Shown: positions 23,165 to 33,003, counted from the stretch's first letter. The stretch is 64,000 nucleotides of DNA from an uncultured Clostridia bacterium (GCA_946542235.1 CAMNKK010000002.1:20301-84300); one strand, 5' to 3'. Program-made: numbers and translations. The notes: a model not told the origin generated them from the letters alone.

Positions 23165-25309
23165 ATGACCAAGTTTGCAAAGATCCTGTCCCTGGTTCTT
23201 GCTCTGACCATGCTGTGCGGCGTGGCGATGGGCGAGGGTGCTCAGACGGCTGCGGCTGCGCAGACGGAAGTGGATATGGACGCCTATGAAGCGGCCTCCA
23301 CCGAAATCTACGAAGCTGTGCTGGGTGAGTTCTACAAGGTTTATGTGGACGCGAAAGCGGAGGTGGAGAACCTCAGCAAGCGGTATGCCGAAATGGCGAT
23401 TGCCGAGGCGAAGATCCTGGGCTCCGCTGTGATGATTCCCCTGGAGAGCCGCGGCGGCAACTATGCCATCACCCGGATTGCTCCCCGTTCCGCGAACACC
23501 ACCCTGTGGGGCAACGACTCCGACCGTGTGCACCAGATGATCATCGTCAAGGATGGCATTCTGAAGAGCTCCGAAGTCGAGGATCTGCGGAATCTGTGGA
23601 ATGAAGTCCGCGGCACCGGCACCTACGATGAAAAGGCCAAGGCCTATCTGACCGAAAAGGGCTACGAACTGACGGACGTATACAACTACGCCTACTCCAG
23701 CGACCCGAACACCTGGGACGTGCTGGCCACCTCCAAGCAGGCGGACAGCCGGGCCATCATCAACACCTATGACGGCCTGTACGAATATGATGAAGAGAAC
23801 GAGATGCAGCCCGCCCTGGCGACCGGTTACACCGTGAGCGAGGACGGCCTGACCTACACCTTCACCATCCGCGAAGGCGCGGTGTGGGTGGACAGCCAGG
23901 GCCGCAAGGTTGCCGACGTCAAGGCGGATGACTGGGTTGCCGGCATGCAGCATATGATGGATGCCGCGGAAGGTCTGGAATATCTGGTCGGCCCCGACGG
24001 CTGCAACATCGCCGGCGCGCAGGCCTACATGAACGGCGAAACCACCGACTTTGCCACCGTGGGCGTGAAGGCTCCCGATGACAAGACCCTGGTTTACACC
24101 CTGGCCGCTCCGTCCCCCTTCTTCACCACCATGCTGGGCTACGGCGTGTTTGCTCCCATGAGCCGGGATTACTACACCTCCCAGGGCGGTCAGTTCGGCG
24201 CGGACTACAACCCCGAAGCGGAAACCTACCTGTACGGCAAGGATCCCGATCACATCGCCTACAACGGTCCGTATCTGGTGACCAACTCCACCAAGGAGAA
24301 CACCATCGTGTTCCAGGCCAACGAGAACTACTGGAACAAGGACCACATCAACATCCACACCGTGAACTGGTACTACAATGACGGCACCGATGCCCTGAAG
24401 GCTTACAATGACTTCAAGGCCGGTATTCTGTCCGGCTGCGGCCTGAACTCCTCCGCTGCCGAGCAGGCGAAGGCGGACGGCCTGTTCGAAGAGCATTCCT
24501 ACATCGCTCAGACGGACGCCACCTCCTTCATGGGCTTCTTCAACGTGAACCGTCACGCGTTCGCGAACTTCAACGATGCCACCGCGGTGGTTTCTCCCCA
24601 GACTGTGGAAGACGCTGCCCGGACCCATCAGGCGATGCAGAACATCAACTTCCGCCGGGCTCTGCTGATGAGCCTGGACCGCGGCGCCTATGAAGCCCAG
24701 TCCGTCGGCGAAGAGCTGAAGTATGCCGCCCTGATCAACAGCTACACCCCCGGCAACTTCGTGAGCCTGCCCGAGGAAGTGACCGTGCAGATCAACGGCG
24801 AAGACAAGACCTATCCCGCCGGCACCTACTACGGCCAGATTATGCAGGATCAGCTGGATGCCGACGGCGTGACCGCCAAGGTGTGGGATGCCGAGACGCA
24901 GATGAGCTCCGGCTTCGACGGATGGTACAACGTGGAGAACGCCAAGGTCTATCTGGACAAGGCGATCGAAGAGCTGGCCGCCGAAGGCCTGGTGATTGAC
25001 GCGGAGCATCCGATCTATCTGGATGTGCCCACCTTCACCGGCAGTGAGATTTACAACAACCGCGAGGAAGCCCTGAAGCAGTCCGTGGCTGCCGCTTCCG
25101 ACAACCGGATCGTGATCAACAAGGTGGATTGCCCCACCTCGAACGACTGGTACTATGCGGGATACTATTACAATACCGGACACGAAGCGAACTTCGACAT
25201 CTGCGATCTGTCCGGATGGGGCCCCGACTATGGCGATCCGCAGAGCTATCTGGACACCATGCTGCCCGACTATGCCGGCTACATGGTCAAGGCTCTGGGC
25301 ATCTTCTAA
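23165..25309 (+). CDS. AmiA/OppA-type substrate-binding protein with apparently circularly permuted domain order
   Basis: N-terminal RYAEMAIAEAKILGSAVMIPLESRGGNYAITRI segment is normally C-terminal; protein ends just after GWGPDYGDPQSYLDTMLPDYAGYMVKALGIF. Confidence 0.88.
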   Translation: MTKFAKILSLVLALTMLCGVAMGEGAQTAAAAQTEVDMDAYEAASTEIYEAVLGEFYKVYVDAKAEVENLSKRYAEMAIAEAKILGSAVMIPLESRGGNYAITRIAPRSANTTLWGNDSDRVHQMIIVKDGILKSSEVEDLRNLWNEVRGTGTYDEKAKAYLTEKGYELTDVYNYAYSSDPNTWDVLATSKQADSRAIINTYDGLYEYDEENEMQPALATGYTVSEDGLTYTFTIREGAVWVDSQGRKVADVKADDWVAGMQHMMDAAEGLEYLVGPDGCNIAGAQAYMNGETTDFATVGVKAPDDKTLVYTLAAPSPFFTTMLGYGVFAPMSRDYYTSQGGQFGADYNPEAETYLYGKDPDHIAYNGPYLVTNSTKENTIVFQANENYWNKDHINIHTVNWYYNDGTDALKAYNDFKAGILSGCGLNSSAAEQAKADGLFEEHSYIAQTDATSFMGFFNVNRHAFANFNDATAVVSPQTVEDAARTHQAMQNINFRRALLMSLDRGAYEAQSVGEELKYAALINSYTPGNFVSLPEEVTVQINGEDKTYPAGTYYGQIMQDQLDADGVTAKVWDAETQMSSGFDGWYNVENAKVYLDKAIEELAAEGLVIDAEHPIYLDVPTFTGSEIYNNREEALKQSVAAASDNRIVINKVDCPTSNDWYYAGYYYNTGHEANFDICDLSGWGPDYGDPQSYLDTMLPDYAGYMVKALGIF

Positions 25310-25342
25310 TCCGGGAAGAGACTCCGCAAGAGCAAAAGGCGC

Positions 25343-25369
25343 GGGGGATGACGGTTTCCGTCATCCCCC
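25343..25369 (+). terminator. Hairpin in the intergenic region after the substrate-binding protein gene (possible attenuator)
   Basis: gggggatgacgg-ttt-ccgtcatccccc followed by ttt. Confidence 0.6.
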
Positions 25370-25535
25370 TTTCCCGCCCCGGACCGGGAAAAGCGACCGC
25401 TTTCTTCCGGACTATCCGAAGAAAGAGAATCGCTCCGTTTCCGTCCTTCTGTCCGGAGGACGCTGCCTCCATTCGGAGACCGCGTCCTCCAGACAGGGGG
25501 ATTCCCCTGTTATTAACGAAAGGAAATGCGACACG

Positions 25536-27104
25536 ATGACGAAGTACCTGTTTCGACGGCTGCTGCACGGGCTGATTTCCGTGATTATTGTAGTGGCTAT
25601 CGTCATGATCCTGATCTATTCCTGCCTGGACCGGCAGCTGATCTTTGCCCAGGATCCGGTTTTCACCCAGCTGGGCAACAATCAGAAGGTCGTGTATCAA
25701 TACCGGAAATGGGAAGACTACGGATATATCGACTATGTCCCCTATCCGGAATGGCTGCAGACCATTGCCGCGTCGGAGAATCTTACCCAGGAACAGGTTG
25801 CATCCCTGTCCTCGATCGGCAGGAAGGCCGAAGCAGATCCGGAGGAAGTGGCAGCCTATGTGGCGCGTTTCACGGATTATTATAAGGGACAGGGATACAC
25901 CGTCACCCGGCTGGACGCCAAGATGAGCAAGAAGAAGGTGGCGCCCGGCGGGCAACAGCAGCTCTTTGCCTTCAAGGATAAGCCGCTGATGGGTCGGCTG
26001 TGGAACTATCTGACCGGGCTGGTCAGCCTGGACAATATCCACTATGTGAAGGAAGATATCGGCCAGCGGGGACTGACCTTTACCCTGCATGATCCGCTCT
26101 ATGGCGGGAAGACCTTTGCACCGGCCATCATCGGCAACGGGACGCTGCACAAGTATCTGCTGTATACCGACAACAGATTTCCCTTCATTCACCAGAACCT
26201 GGTGAACATCAATCTGGGAAAGAGCTATACCGTCAACAGCGGTGTGGATGTCTTCCAGAGCATGAACGCTCCCCAGGGCTCCTATGTGAGCCGGGAGATT
26301 ACCTATCCCACCGGGCATACGGAGATCAGCGCGGATGATCTGCACAGCGCAACCTATGCGGCCGGATCCCGGGAGGCCAACCTTGTAAACAGGGACCGCT
26401 TTACGGACGACTATACCAACGTTGTTACGGTGAAGAGCGGTCTGAGCCAGATCGGATACTCCTTCGTGATCGGCATTATCGCGTCAGCCCTGGCCTATCT
26501 GCTGGGTGTGCCCATCGGCATTATCATGGCCCGGAAGAAGGACCAGCTGATCGACAAGATCGGAACAGTCTATATCGTCTTCATCATTGCCGTACCCTCC
26601 CTGGCCTACATTTTCCTGTTCAAGGCGATCGGCTACAGCATGGGGCTGCCTACCACCTTCAACATGGACAGCAATGACTGGCGGATGTACGCGCTGCCCA
26701 TCATCTCCCTGGCGCTGCCTTCGGTGGCGAACCTGATGAAGTGGCTGCGCCGGTACATGATTGACCAGATGAACTCGGATTACGTCAAGTTTGCCCGGTC
26801 CGGCGGACTGAGCGAGCGTGAGATCTTCACTCATCATATTCTGAAAAACGCCATTATCCCGCTGGTGCATGGGATTCCCGGCACCATTCTGGGAGCGCTG
26901 GTGGGCGCCATCATTACGGAGCGCGTTTACGTGGTGCCCGGCGCCGGCAACCTGCTGACGAAGGCCATTAACATGTTTGACAACGGCGTCATCGTGGGCG
27001 TGACGCTGTTCTATGCCATGCTGAGCGTGATCTCCATCATCCTCGGGGATATCCTGATGTCCATGGTGGATCCCAGAATCTCCTTTACATCGAAAGCGAG
27101 GTAG
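25536..27104 (+). CDS. AmiC-like oligopeptide ABC permease with large extracytoplasmic domain
   Basis: MTKYLFRRLLHGLISVIIVVAIVMILIYSCLDRQLIFAQDP...FPFIHQNLVNINLGKSY...RRYMIDQMNSDYVKFARSGGLSEREIFTHHILKNA. Confidence 0.9.
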   Translation: MTKYLFRRLLHGLISVIIVVAIVMILIYSCLDRQLIFAQDPVFTQLGNNQKVVYQYRKWEDYGYIDYVPYPEWLQTIAASENLTQEQVASLSSIGRKAEADPEEVAAYVARFTDYYKGQGYTVTRLDAKMSKKKVAPGGQQQLFAFKDKPLMGRLWNYLTGLVSLDNIHYVKEDIGQRGLTFTLHDPLYGGKTFAPAIIGNGTLHKYLLYTDNRFPFIHQNLVNINLGKSYTVNSGVDVFQSMNAPQGSYVSREITYPTGHTEISADDLHSATYAAGSREANLVNRDRFTDDYTNVVTVKSGLSQIGYSFVIGIIASALAYLLGVPIGIIMARKKDQLIDKIGTVYIVFIIAVPSLAYIFLFKAIGYSMGLPTTFNMDSNDWRMYALPIISLALPSVANLMKWLRRYMIDQMNSDYVKFARSGGLSEREIFTHHILKNAIIPLVHGIPGTILGALVGAIITERVYVVPGAGNLLTKAINMFDNGVIVGVTLFYAMLSVISIILGDILMSMVDPRISFTSKAR

Positions 27105-27109
27105 GATGA

Positions 27110-28087
27110 ATGAACGATAAAATGATTGATCTGAGCGATCTGAACCTGAGCGAGGAGGAGCTGTTCAGCCATGTGGACCACTCTTCGCTGGAAAGCGAAA
27201 AAATCACGGCGCCCCGGTACTCCTACTGGCGGAGCGTGTTCCGGGTTTTCTTTCACAAGCGGATCAACGTCGTGATCCTGGCGCTGTTTGCGGTGATCCT
27301 GGCCTTTACCTACATTTATCCGATGCTGGTGGAATACGACCCCTTTGCCAACCTGATGAATTCCTCGGCGAAGCATCTGCTGCCCGGCGTGGCCATGGAA
27401 CGGCTGGGAAGAAACATCCACTGGATTCTGGGAAGCGGCGCCTCGGGCCAGTCCACCTTTGACGCGGTCTGGTTCGGCAGCAGGATCAGCGTCACGATGG
27501 CCTTTATCTGCGCGGCCATCAACCTGACGGTGGGCGTGGTGATCGGCGCAGTCTGGGGATTCAGCAAGAAGGTCGACATCGTGATGACCGAGGTGTACAA
27601 CATCATCGGCAACGTGCCTTACATCCTGTTCATTTCGGTGCTGGTGCTGATTTTCTCCGCGGGATTCTGGACGATGGTTTTCGCCCTGACCATTACCGGC
27701 TGGCTCTTCATCGCCTACTTTATCCGGACCCAGGTAGTTATTATCCGGGACCGGGAATACAATCTGGCCTCCCGCTGCCTGGGAACCCCGATCCTGCGGA
27801 TCGCGATGAAAAACATCCTGCCTTTCATGACCAGCGTGATCGTTACCCTCGCGGCTACGGAGATCCCCACCTACATCAGCTATGAGGTGTTCCTGTCCTA
27901 TATCGGCATGGGTATGAGCGACATGAGCCTGGGCCGCCTGATCTATCAGGCGGAAAACGCCATGCTGACGCCCGGCTGGCAGTTCGAATTCTGGAGCCCG
28001 GTGGCGGTGGCTTCCATTATTACCGTCGTACTGTATGTGGTGGGACAGAACCTGGGCGATGCTTCTGACCCCAGAACCCATATGTGA
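27110..28087 (+). CDS. AmiD/OppC-like oligopeptide ABC permease
   Basis: APRYSYWRSVFRVFFHKRINVVILALFAVILAFTYIYP...DREYNLASRCLGTPILRIAMKNILPF...SDPRTHM. Confidence 0.92.
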   Translation: MNDKMIDLSDLNLSEEELFSHVDHSSLESEKITAPRYSYWRSVFRVFFHKRINVVILALFAVILAFTYIYPMLVEYDPFANLMNSSAKHLLPGVAMERLGRNIHWILGSGASGQSTFDAVWFGSRISVTMAFICAAINLTVGVVIGAVWGFSKKVDIVMTEVYNIIGNVPYILFISVLVLIFSAGFWTMVFALTITGWLFIAYFIRTQVVIIRDREYNLASRCLGTPILRIAMKNILPFMTSVIVTLAATEIPTYISYEVFLSYIGMGMSDMSLGRLIYQAENAMLTPGWQFEFWSPVAVASIITVVLYVVGQNLGDASDPRTHM

Positions 28088-28095
28088 GGTAGAAA

Positions 28096-29859
28096 ATGGA
28101 TAAGATGACGCAGAACCCGAACCATGTGCTGCTGAGCGTGCATGACCTGGAAGTGAAATTCCGGGTGCGCGGACGGATCCTGACTGCGATCCGGAACATT
28201 TCCCTGGATATTTTTGAAAACGAATCCATTGCCATCGTAGGCGAGAGCGGATCCGGCAAGAGCGTGTTTACCAAAACCTTTGCCGGAATGCTGGACTCCA
28301 ACGGGTTTATCGACAGGGGAAGCATCGTGTTCGATGATCCGGAGCTTGCGGACACAAAGGTTTCGCTGACGGCCGGTATCCGCAGCAGTCTGGAAAAGTG
28401 CAGAAAGAAGCTGGATGAATACAGCCTGCTGGAAGCCGGCGCATCCACCTGGAGGGAGCTCCGGAACCTGGAGGAGGCGCGGGAAAAGAAAGCGGCCCTT
28501 TCCGATGAGGAAATAGAACAGATGGACAGCGAACTGAGCGAGCTGGTGTTCCAGCGGACCGAGCTGTTCAATCAGCGGCAGACCTACGATCCGAAGAACG
28601 AGAAGGAACAGATCCGCCAGGCGGGCGCAAAGCTCAAGGAGATGGACGCCCGGATCCGGAAGATGCAGGATCAGAAGAAGGAAAGGATCGCGGAGCGGAA
28701 GCGGGAAGCCGCCGCTGACCATGCCTGGCAGGCGGAAACCCGGGAAAAGATTCAGGCACTGCAGCGCAGATACAGGGAGGAGACTGCCCGGCCCATCTCG
28801 AAGGAACAGCAGGAGCGGAATGTGATCCTGGCCAAGGAGATTGAGCTTTCCACCGGAAGATACAGCCCCGCGAAGCGGAGCAGGACCGTCCGGGCCCTGC
28901 TGGCAGCGCTGAAAAAAGCGATGCAGGAGGGCAAGAATCTGGAGGACGAGGGAACCCGCAACGAAGTGTTCGAGCCCGTCACCTTCCGGGTCCGCTACCT
29001 GGATGAAACGGAGGAATGGCTCCACGGAACCTGCGTACTGGACCTGGCAAAGATCAGGGATCCCAAGGACTGGACCAAGGTTCGGGGCACCCGGATTGCC
29101 ACGGTTTTCCAGGATCCCATGACCAGCCTGAACCCCATCATCACCATCGGCAAGCAGATCACCTCCATTATTCTGAAGCATCAGAACTGCAGCGAGGTGG
29201 AAGCCCGGAGGAGAGCGCTGGAGCTGATGAAGAAGGTCGGGATTCCCAACGCGGAGAACCGCTTTGACGACTATCCCTTCCAGTACTCCGGCGGCATGCG
29301 GCAGCGGATTGTTATTGCCATCGCCCTGAGCTGCCAGCCGAAAATTCTGATCTGCGACGAGCCTACGACGGCGCTGGATGTGACCATCCAGGCGCAGATT
29401 CTGAAGCTGCTGAAGGACCTGCAGAGAGAGTTCCAGTATACCATTGTGTTTATCACCCATGACCTGGGCGTGGTGGCCAACATCGCGGACCGGGTGGCCG
29501 TCATGTATGCAGGCCAGATCGTGGAATACGGCGGAGTCGAAGAGGTGTTTTACGATCCGCGGCATCCCTATACCTGGGCTCTGCTTTCCTCCCTTCCCCA
29601 GCTGGCAAAGAAGGATACCGTGCTGTATTCCATCGCGGGAACGCCGCCCAGCCTGTACAACAAGATTGTGGGTGACCCCTTTGCTCCCCGGAATCCTTAC
29701 TGTATGAAGATCGATACACTGAAGGAGCCGCCGATGTTCCAGGTCTCGGAAACCCATTTCGCCAAGACCTGGCTGGAAGATCCCAGAAGCCCGAAGGTAC
29801 AGAAGCCTGAGATCATCGAGAACATCCACGAAAAGCTGATAGAGGCCTTCAACATCTGA
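28096..29859 (+). CDS. AmiE/OppD-like ATP-binding protein with ~234-aa charged coiled-coil insertion
   Basis: [18 protein letters not shown], then insertion 28339-29040, then [43 protein letters not shown]. Confidence 0.92.
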   Translation: MDKMTQNPNHVLLSVHDLEVKFRVRGRILTAIRNISLDIFENESIAIVGESGSGKSVFTKTFAGMLDSNGFIDRGSIVFDDPELADTKVSLTAGIRSSLEKCRKKLDEYSLLEAGASTWRELRNLEEAREKKAALSDEEIEQMDSELSELVFQRTELFNQRQTYDPKNEKEQIRQAGAKLKEMDARIRKMQDQKKERIAERKREAAADHAWQAETREKIQALQRRYREETARPISKEQQERNVILAKEIELSTGRYSPAKRSRTVRALLAALKKAMQEGKNLEDEGTRNEVFEPVTFRVRYLDETEEWLHGTCVLDLAKIRDPKDWTKVRGTRIATVFQDPMTSLNPIITIGKQITSIILKHQNCSEVEARRRALELMKKVGIPNAENRFDDYPFQYSGGMRQRIVIAIALSCQPKILICDEPTTALDVTIQAQILKLLKDLQREFQYTIVFITHDLGVVANIADRVAVMYAGQIVEYGGVEEVFYDPRHPYTWALLSSLPQLAKKDTVLYSIAGTPPSLYNKIVGDPFAPRNPYCMKIDTLKEPPMFQVSETHFAKTWLEDPRSPKVQKPEIIENIHEKLIEAFNI

Positions 29860-29953
29860 CCGGACACAGCGGGAGGACGCCCCGAAGCAAAACGGGACGG
29901 AAGGATCAGCGGAGAAGGAATTCTCCTGTGAATCAAATGAGGAGCAATACGAT

Positions 29954-31246
29954 ATGGCAAAGCAAGAAAGCAACGTCACGGCTCATCTGCCGGAACACGG
30001 CCCCCTGAACGAGGAGGGACGGGAGATCCTGCTGTCCCTGAAGAATGTGGATATCACCTTCGGCAAGGATGAGAACGCGGTCCGCGCGGTGAAGAATGCC
30101 TCCTTCGATATTTTCAAGGGAGAAACCTTCTCCCTGGTCGGAGAGAGCGGATCCGGCAAGACCACGATCGGACGGGCGGTGATCCGGGTCAATCCATGCG
30201 CGGCGGGAGAAATCCAGTACAAGGGCGTCCGCATCAGCGGTAAAATTCCCCGCAGCCTTGACCGGGAAGTCATCCGGAATATTCAGATGGTTTTTCAGGA
30301 TCCCGCCGCCTCCCTGAACGAACGGGCAACGGTGGACTATATTATCTCGGAAGGCCTGTACAATTTCCATCTGTTTGAGAATGAGGCGGATCGGGTAAAG
30401 AAGGTGGAGACCATCATCAATGAGGTGGGTCTGCTGCCGGAGCATCTGACCAGGTATCCGCACGAGTTTTCCGGAGGACAGCGCCAGCGGATCGGGCTGG
30501 CCCGCGCCATGGTGATGGAGCCGGAGCTGGTCATCGCGGACGAGCCCATCTCCGCCCTGGACGTTTCCATCCGGGCGCAGGTGCTGAACCTGATGAAGAA
30601 GTTCCAGAAGGAAAGGGATATCACCTATCTGTTCATTGCTCACGATCTGAGCATCGTCCGGTTTATTTCGGACCGGATCGCGGTGATCTACAAGGGAGAC
30701 ATCGTGGAAATTGCAGAGACGGATGAGCTGTTCAATTATCCGCTGCATCCCTATACCCGCAGCCTGATTTCCGCCATTCCCATTCCCGATCCGAAGCTGG
30801 AGAAGCACAAGGTGCTGTTCACCTATGATCCCTCCGTCCATGACTACTCCGTGGACAAGCCCAGCCTGCAGGATATCGGGCACAACCACTTTGTGTACGG
30901 AAACGCGAAGGAAATCGAAGCCTACAGGGCGCAGCGCGAATCCGGGACTCCGCTGAAGTCCATTACCATTCTGCCGGAGAATGAGGAAGCGCCCAGCAGC
31001 ATCCAGGAAGACACCAAGGTGGACGAGGATTTCCTGCGGACGCCGGTTCATGACACGGGAAACATCTGGCTGGCAGTGCTGGCTTTCTTCCTCCCGCTGC
31101 TGGGCCTGATCGGCACCTGGCTGTTTAAAAAGTATCACCACTTCCGGAACTACAAGGTCTGCCGCAGGGGAACCATTGCCGGCTTTGCCGTGCTGGGCGC
31201 GATTGTGGTACTGTTCGGGCTGTTCCTGCTGCTGTCCGTACTCTGA
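29954..31246 (+). CDS. AmiF/OppF-like ATP-binding protein with C-terminal two-TM extension
   Basis: [57 protein letters not shown]; tail [22 protein letters not shown]...[25 protein letters not shown]. Confidence 0.93.
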   Translation: MAKQESNVTAHLPEHGPLNEEGREILLSLKNVDITFGKDENAVRAVKNASFDIFKGETFSLVGESGSGKTTIGRAVIRVNPCAAGEIQYKGVRISGKIPRSLDREVIRNIQMVFQDPAASLNERATVDYIISEGLYNFHLFENEADRVKKVETIINEVGLLPEHLTRYPHEFSGGQRQRIGLARAMVMEPELVIADEPISALDVSIRAQVLNLMKKFQKERDITYLFIAHDLSIVRFISDRIAVIYKGDIVEIAETDELFNYPLHPYTRSLISAIPIPDPKLEKHKVLFTYDPSVHDYSVDKPSLQDIGHNHFVYGNAKEIEAYRAQRESGTPLKSITILPENEEAPSSIQEDTKVDEDFLRTPVHDTGNIWLAVLAFFLPLLGLIGTWLFKKYHHFRNYKVCRRGTIAGFAVLGAIVVLFGLFLLLSVL

Positions 31247-31342
31247 CGGACCGCGGGAGAATGCCTGCGCGCGGGGAAACCGGACAGCGGAGGCGCCGGC
31301 TTCGGACGGGAAAAGCAGGTTGGATTTCGGGAGAAACGGGAC

Positions 31343-32581
31343 ATGAAACGGGAAGCAAGAGATTTCCGGGAAAGAATGCCCAGACCGGTACGGCGGATTC
31401 CGCTGGAGGAGGGTTCCCTCCGCAGACGGATCATCGGCGCAGGAATTGCGCTGGTCGTTGCCGGCCTGGCGCTTTTTATTGCGCTTCGGACGATGACCCG
31501 GGTGGATGCCGGGTGGGCCTGGATTGAACCGGATTCCGCGGAAGGCCCGACGGCGGAGGTCAGACTGTGGGCGGAGCTGGGCGCGGGAGAGGAAAGCCCC
31601 CTGACGGAAAGGAAAAAGCTGACCGCGCTTTACAGCGGCGCGGCCAGGGAGCTGTATACCCTGTTCAGCCCCTATGAGATTTTCAGCGGGGTGAACAACC
31701 TGTGGTGGATCAATCATCATCCGAATGAGGAGGTCACGGTGGATCCCCGCCTCTACAGCGCACTGGAAAAATGCGCGGGGAGCGGGCGCGGAATCTATTT
31801 CGGCCCTGTGTATGAGATCTGGGACGGGGTGTACTTCAGCCAGACGGATCAGGATGCGCGAATCGCCGATCCCAGGGAGGGAGCGGCCAATGCCGCGGCG
31901 CTGGCGGAAATCCTGGCGGCACTGCAGGATGAGAGCCAGATTTCCCTGAGCTTTCTCGGGCAGGGAATGCTGCGGCTGAATGTTTCGGAGCAGCTTCTCC
32001 GCCTGGCGGAGGAGGAGGGAATCGAGCGGTTTCTTGACTTTGGGTGGATGCAGAACGCCTGCGCGGCGGATGAGCTGGCCCGGGTGCTGACGGAAGCCGG
32101 ATGGACACGGGGGGTGCTGGTCAGCCAGGACGGTTTTATCCGGTGCCTGGACGGCCGGGACAGCTTTGTGCTGGAGATTCTGAGCACCCTGCAGGGGAAG
32201 GCAGTCCGAAATGCGGAGGCCCGATACCGGGGCCCGGCTGCGCTGATGCAGCTGATTCCCGCCCCCCGGGGAGAGCGGGCCAGGTCCTACCTGTATGCGG
32301 ACGGGACGCTGCGCACCGCCTGGATTTCCCGGGAGGATGGGCTGGACCGGCAGCCGGTGGACAGCCTGAGCACGATCTCCCGGACGAAAGGCTGCCTGGA
32401 TATGGCGCTGGAGGTCTGGCCGCTGCTGACGGAGGAGGAATTCCGGCCGCAGGCGCTGGAAGCGCTGGCCGAGCCGGGAGAGATTTCCCTGATTGCGATC
32501 CGGGACAATCGGATTTATTGCGCCGGGGAAGGGTTTGAAGTGCTGAAAGGCCCCGGAGCAGCAAAAAACGGCGGAAACTGA
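31343..32581 (+). CDS. Membrane-anchored, divergent ApbE-like protein
   Basis: N-terminal TM IIGAGIALVVAGLALFIAL; LYTLFSPYEIFSGVNNLWWINHHPNEEVTVDPRLYSALEKC...IYFGPVYEIWDG pattern resembles the ApbE N-terminal half. Confidence 0.45.
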   Translation: MKREARDFRERMPRPVRRIPLEEGSLRRRIIGAGIALVVAGLALFIALRTMTRVDAGWAWIEPDSAEGPTAEVRLWAELGAGEESPLTERKKLTALYSGAARELYTLFSPYEIFSGVNNLWWINHHPNEEVTVDPRLYSALEKCAGSGRGIYFGPVYEIWDGVYFSQTDQDARIADPREGAANAAALAEILAALQDESQISLSFLGQGMLRLNVSEQLLRLAEEEGIERFLDFGWMQNACAADELARVLTEAGWTRGVLVSQDGFIRCLDGRDSFVLEILSTLQGKAVRNAEARYRGPAALMQLIPAPRGERARSYLYADGTLRTAWISREDGLDRQPVDSLSTISRTKGCLDMALEVWPLLTEEEFRPQALEALAEPGEISLIAIRDNRIYCAGEGFEVLKGPGAAKNGGN

Positions 32582-32665
32582 ACCAGGCCTGCCAAAAGGC
32601 GTGAGCTGCAACAGCCCGCGCCTTTTTTGGATGGACGGAACAGGGCGGGCGGAGCCGCGCGGATC

Positions 32666-32695
32666 TTGACAACAAAAGGGCTTGAAACCTATAAT
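32666..32695 (+). promoter_or_regulatory. Predicted promoter (TTGACA-18-TATAAT)
   Basis: TTGACA 32666-32671, TATAAT 32690-32695. Confidence 0.75.
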
Positions 32696-32730
32696 AGCAT
32701 GTATTTTTATGGAGATGAGAGGTGAGTCTG

Positions 32731-33003
32731 ATGCAGAAGGCACTGATCAGCGTAACGGGACTGGATGCAACGGGAATCATTGCAAAGGTTGCGACTAAGC
32801 TCAGCGAACTGAACGTCAACATCCTGGATATCAGCCAGACCATTCTGGGCGGCTATTTTACCATGATGATGATCGTGGACATCAGCGGGTCTGCGGAGGA
32901 TTTTGACGGGATCAACAGGGCGCTGCAGCCGATCCGGGAGGAGCTGAAAATGGAGATCCACATACAGCGGATGGACATTTTCGACGCCATGCACCGGATC
33001 TGA
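32731..33003 (+). CDS. ACT domain protein (UPF0237)
   Basis: [47 protein letters not shown]; followed by its usual UPF0210 partner. Confidence 0.92.
   Translation: MQKALISVTGLDATGIIAKVATKLSELNVNILDISQTILGGYFTMMMIVDISGSAEDFDGINRALQPIREELKMEIHIQRMDIFDAMHRI

Noticed and set aside
25600-26440. Large insertion in the locus B permease as a novel domain
   Set aside because: Streptococcal AmiC-type permeases already have a large extracytoplasmic loop here with similar sequence (LIFAQDP..., FPFIHQNLVNINLG), so the domain itself is not new.
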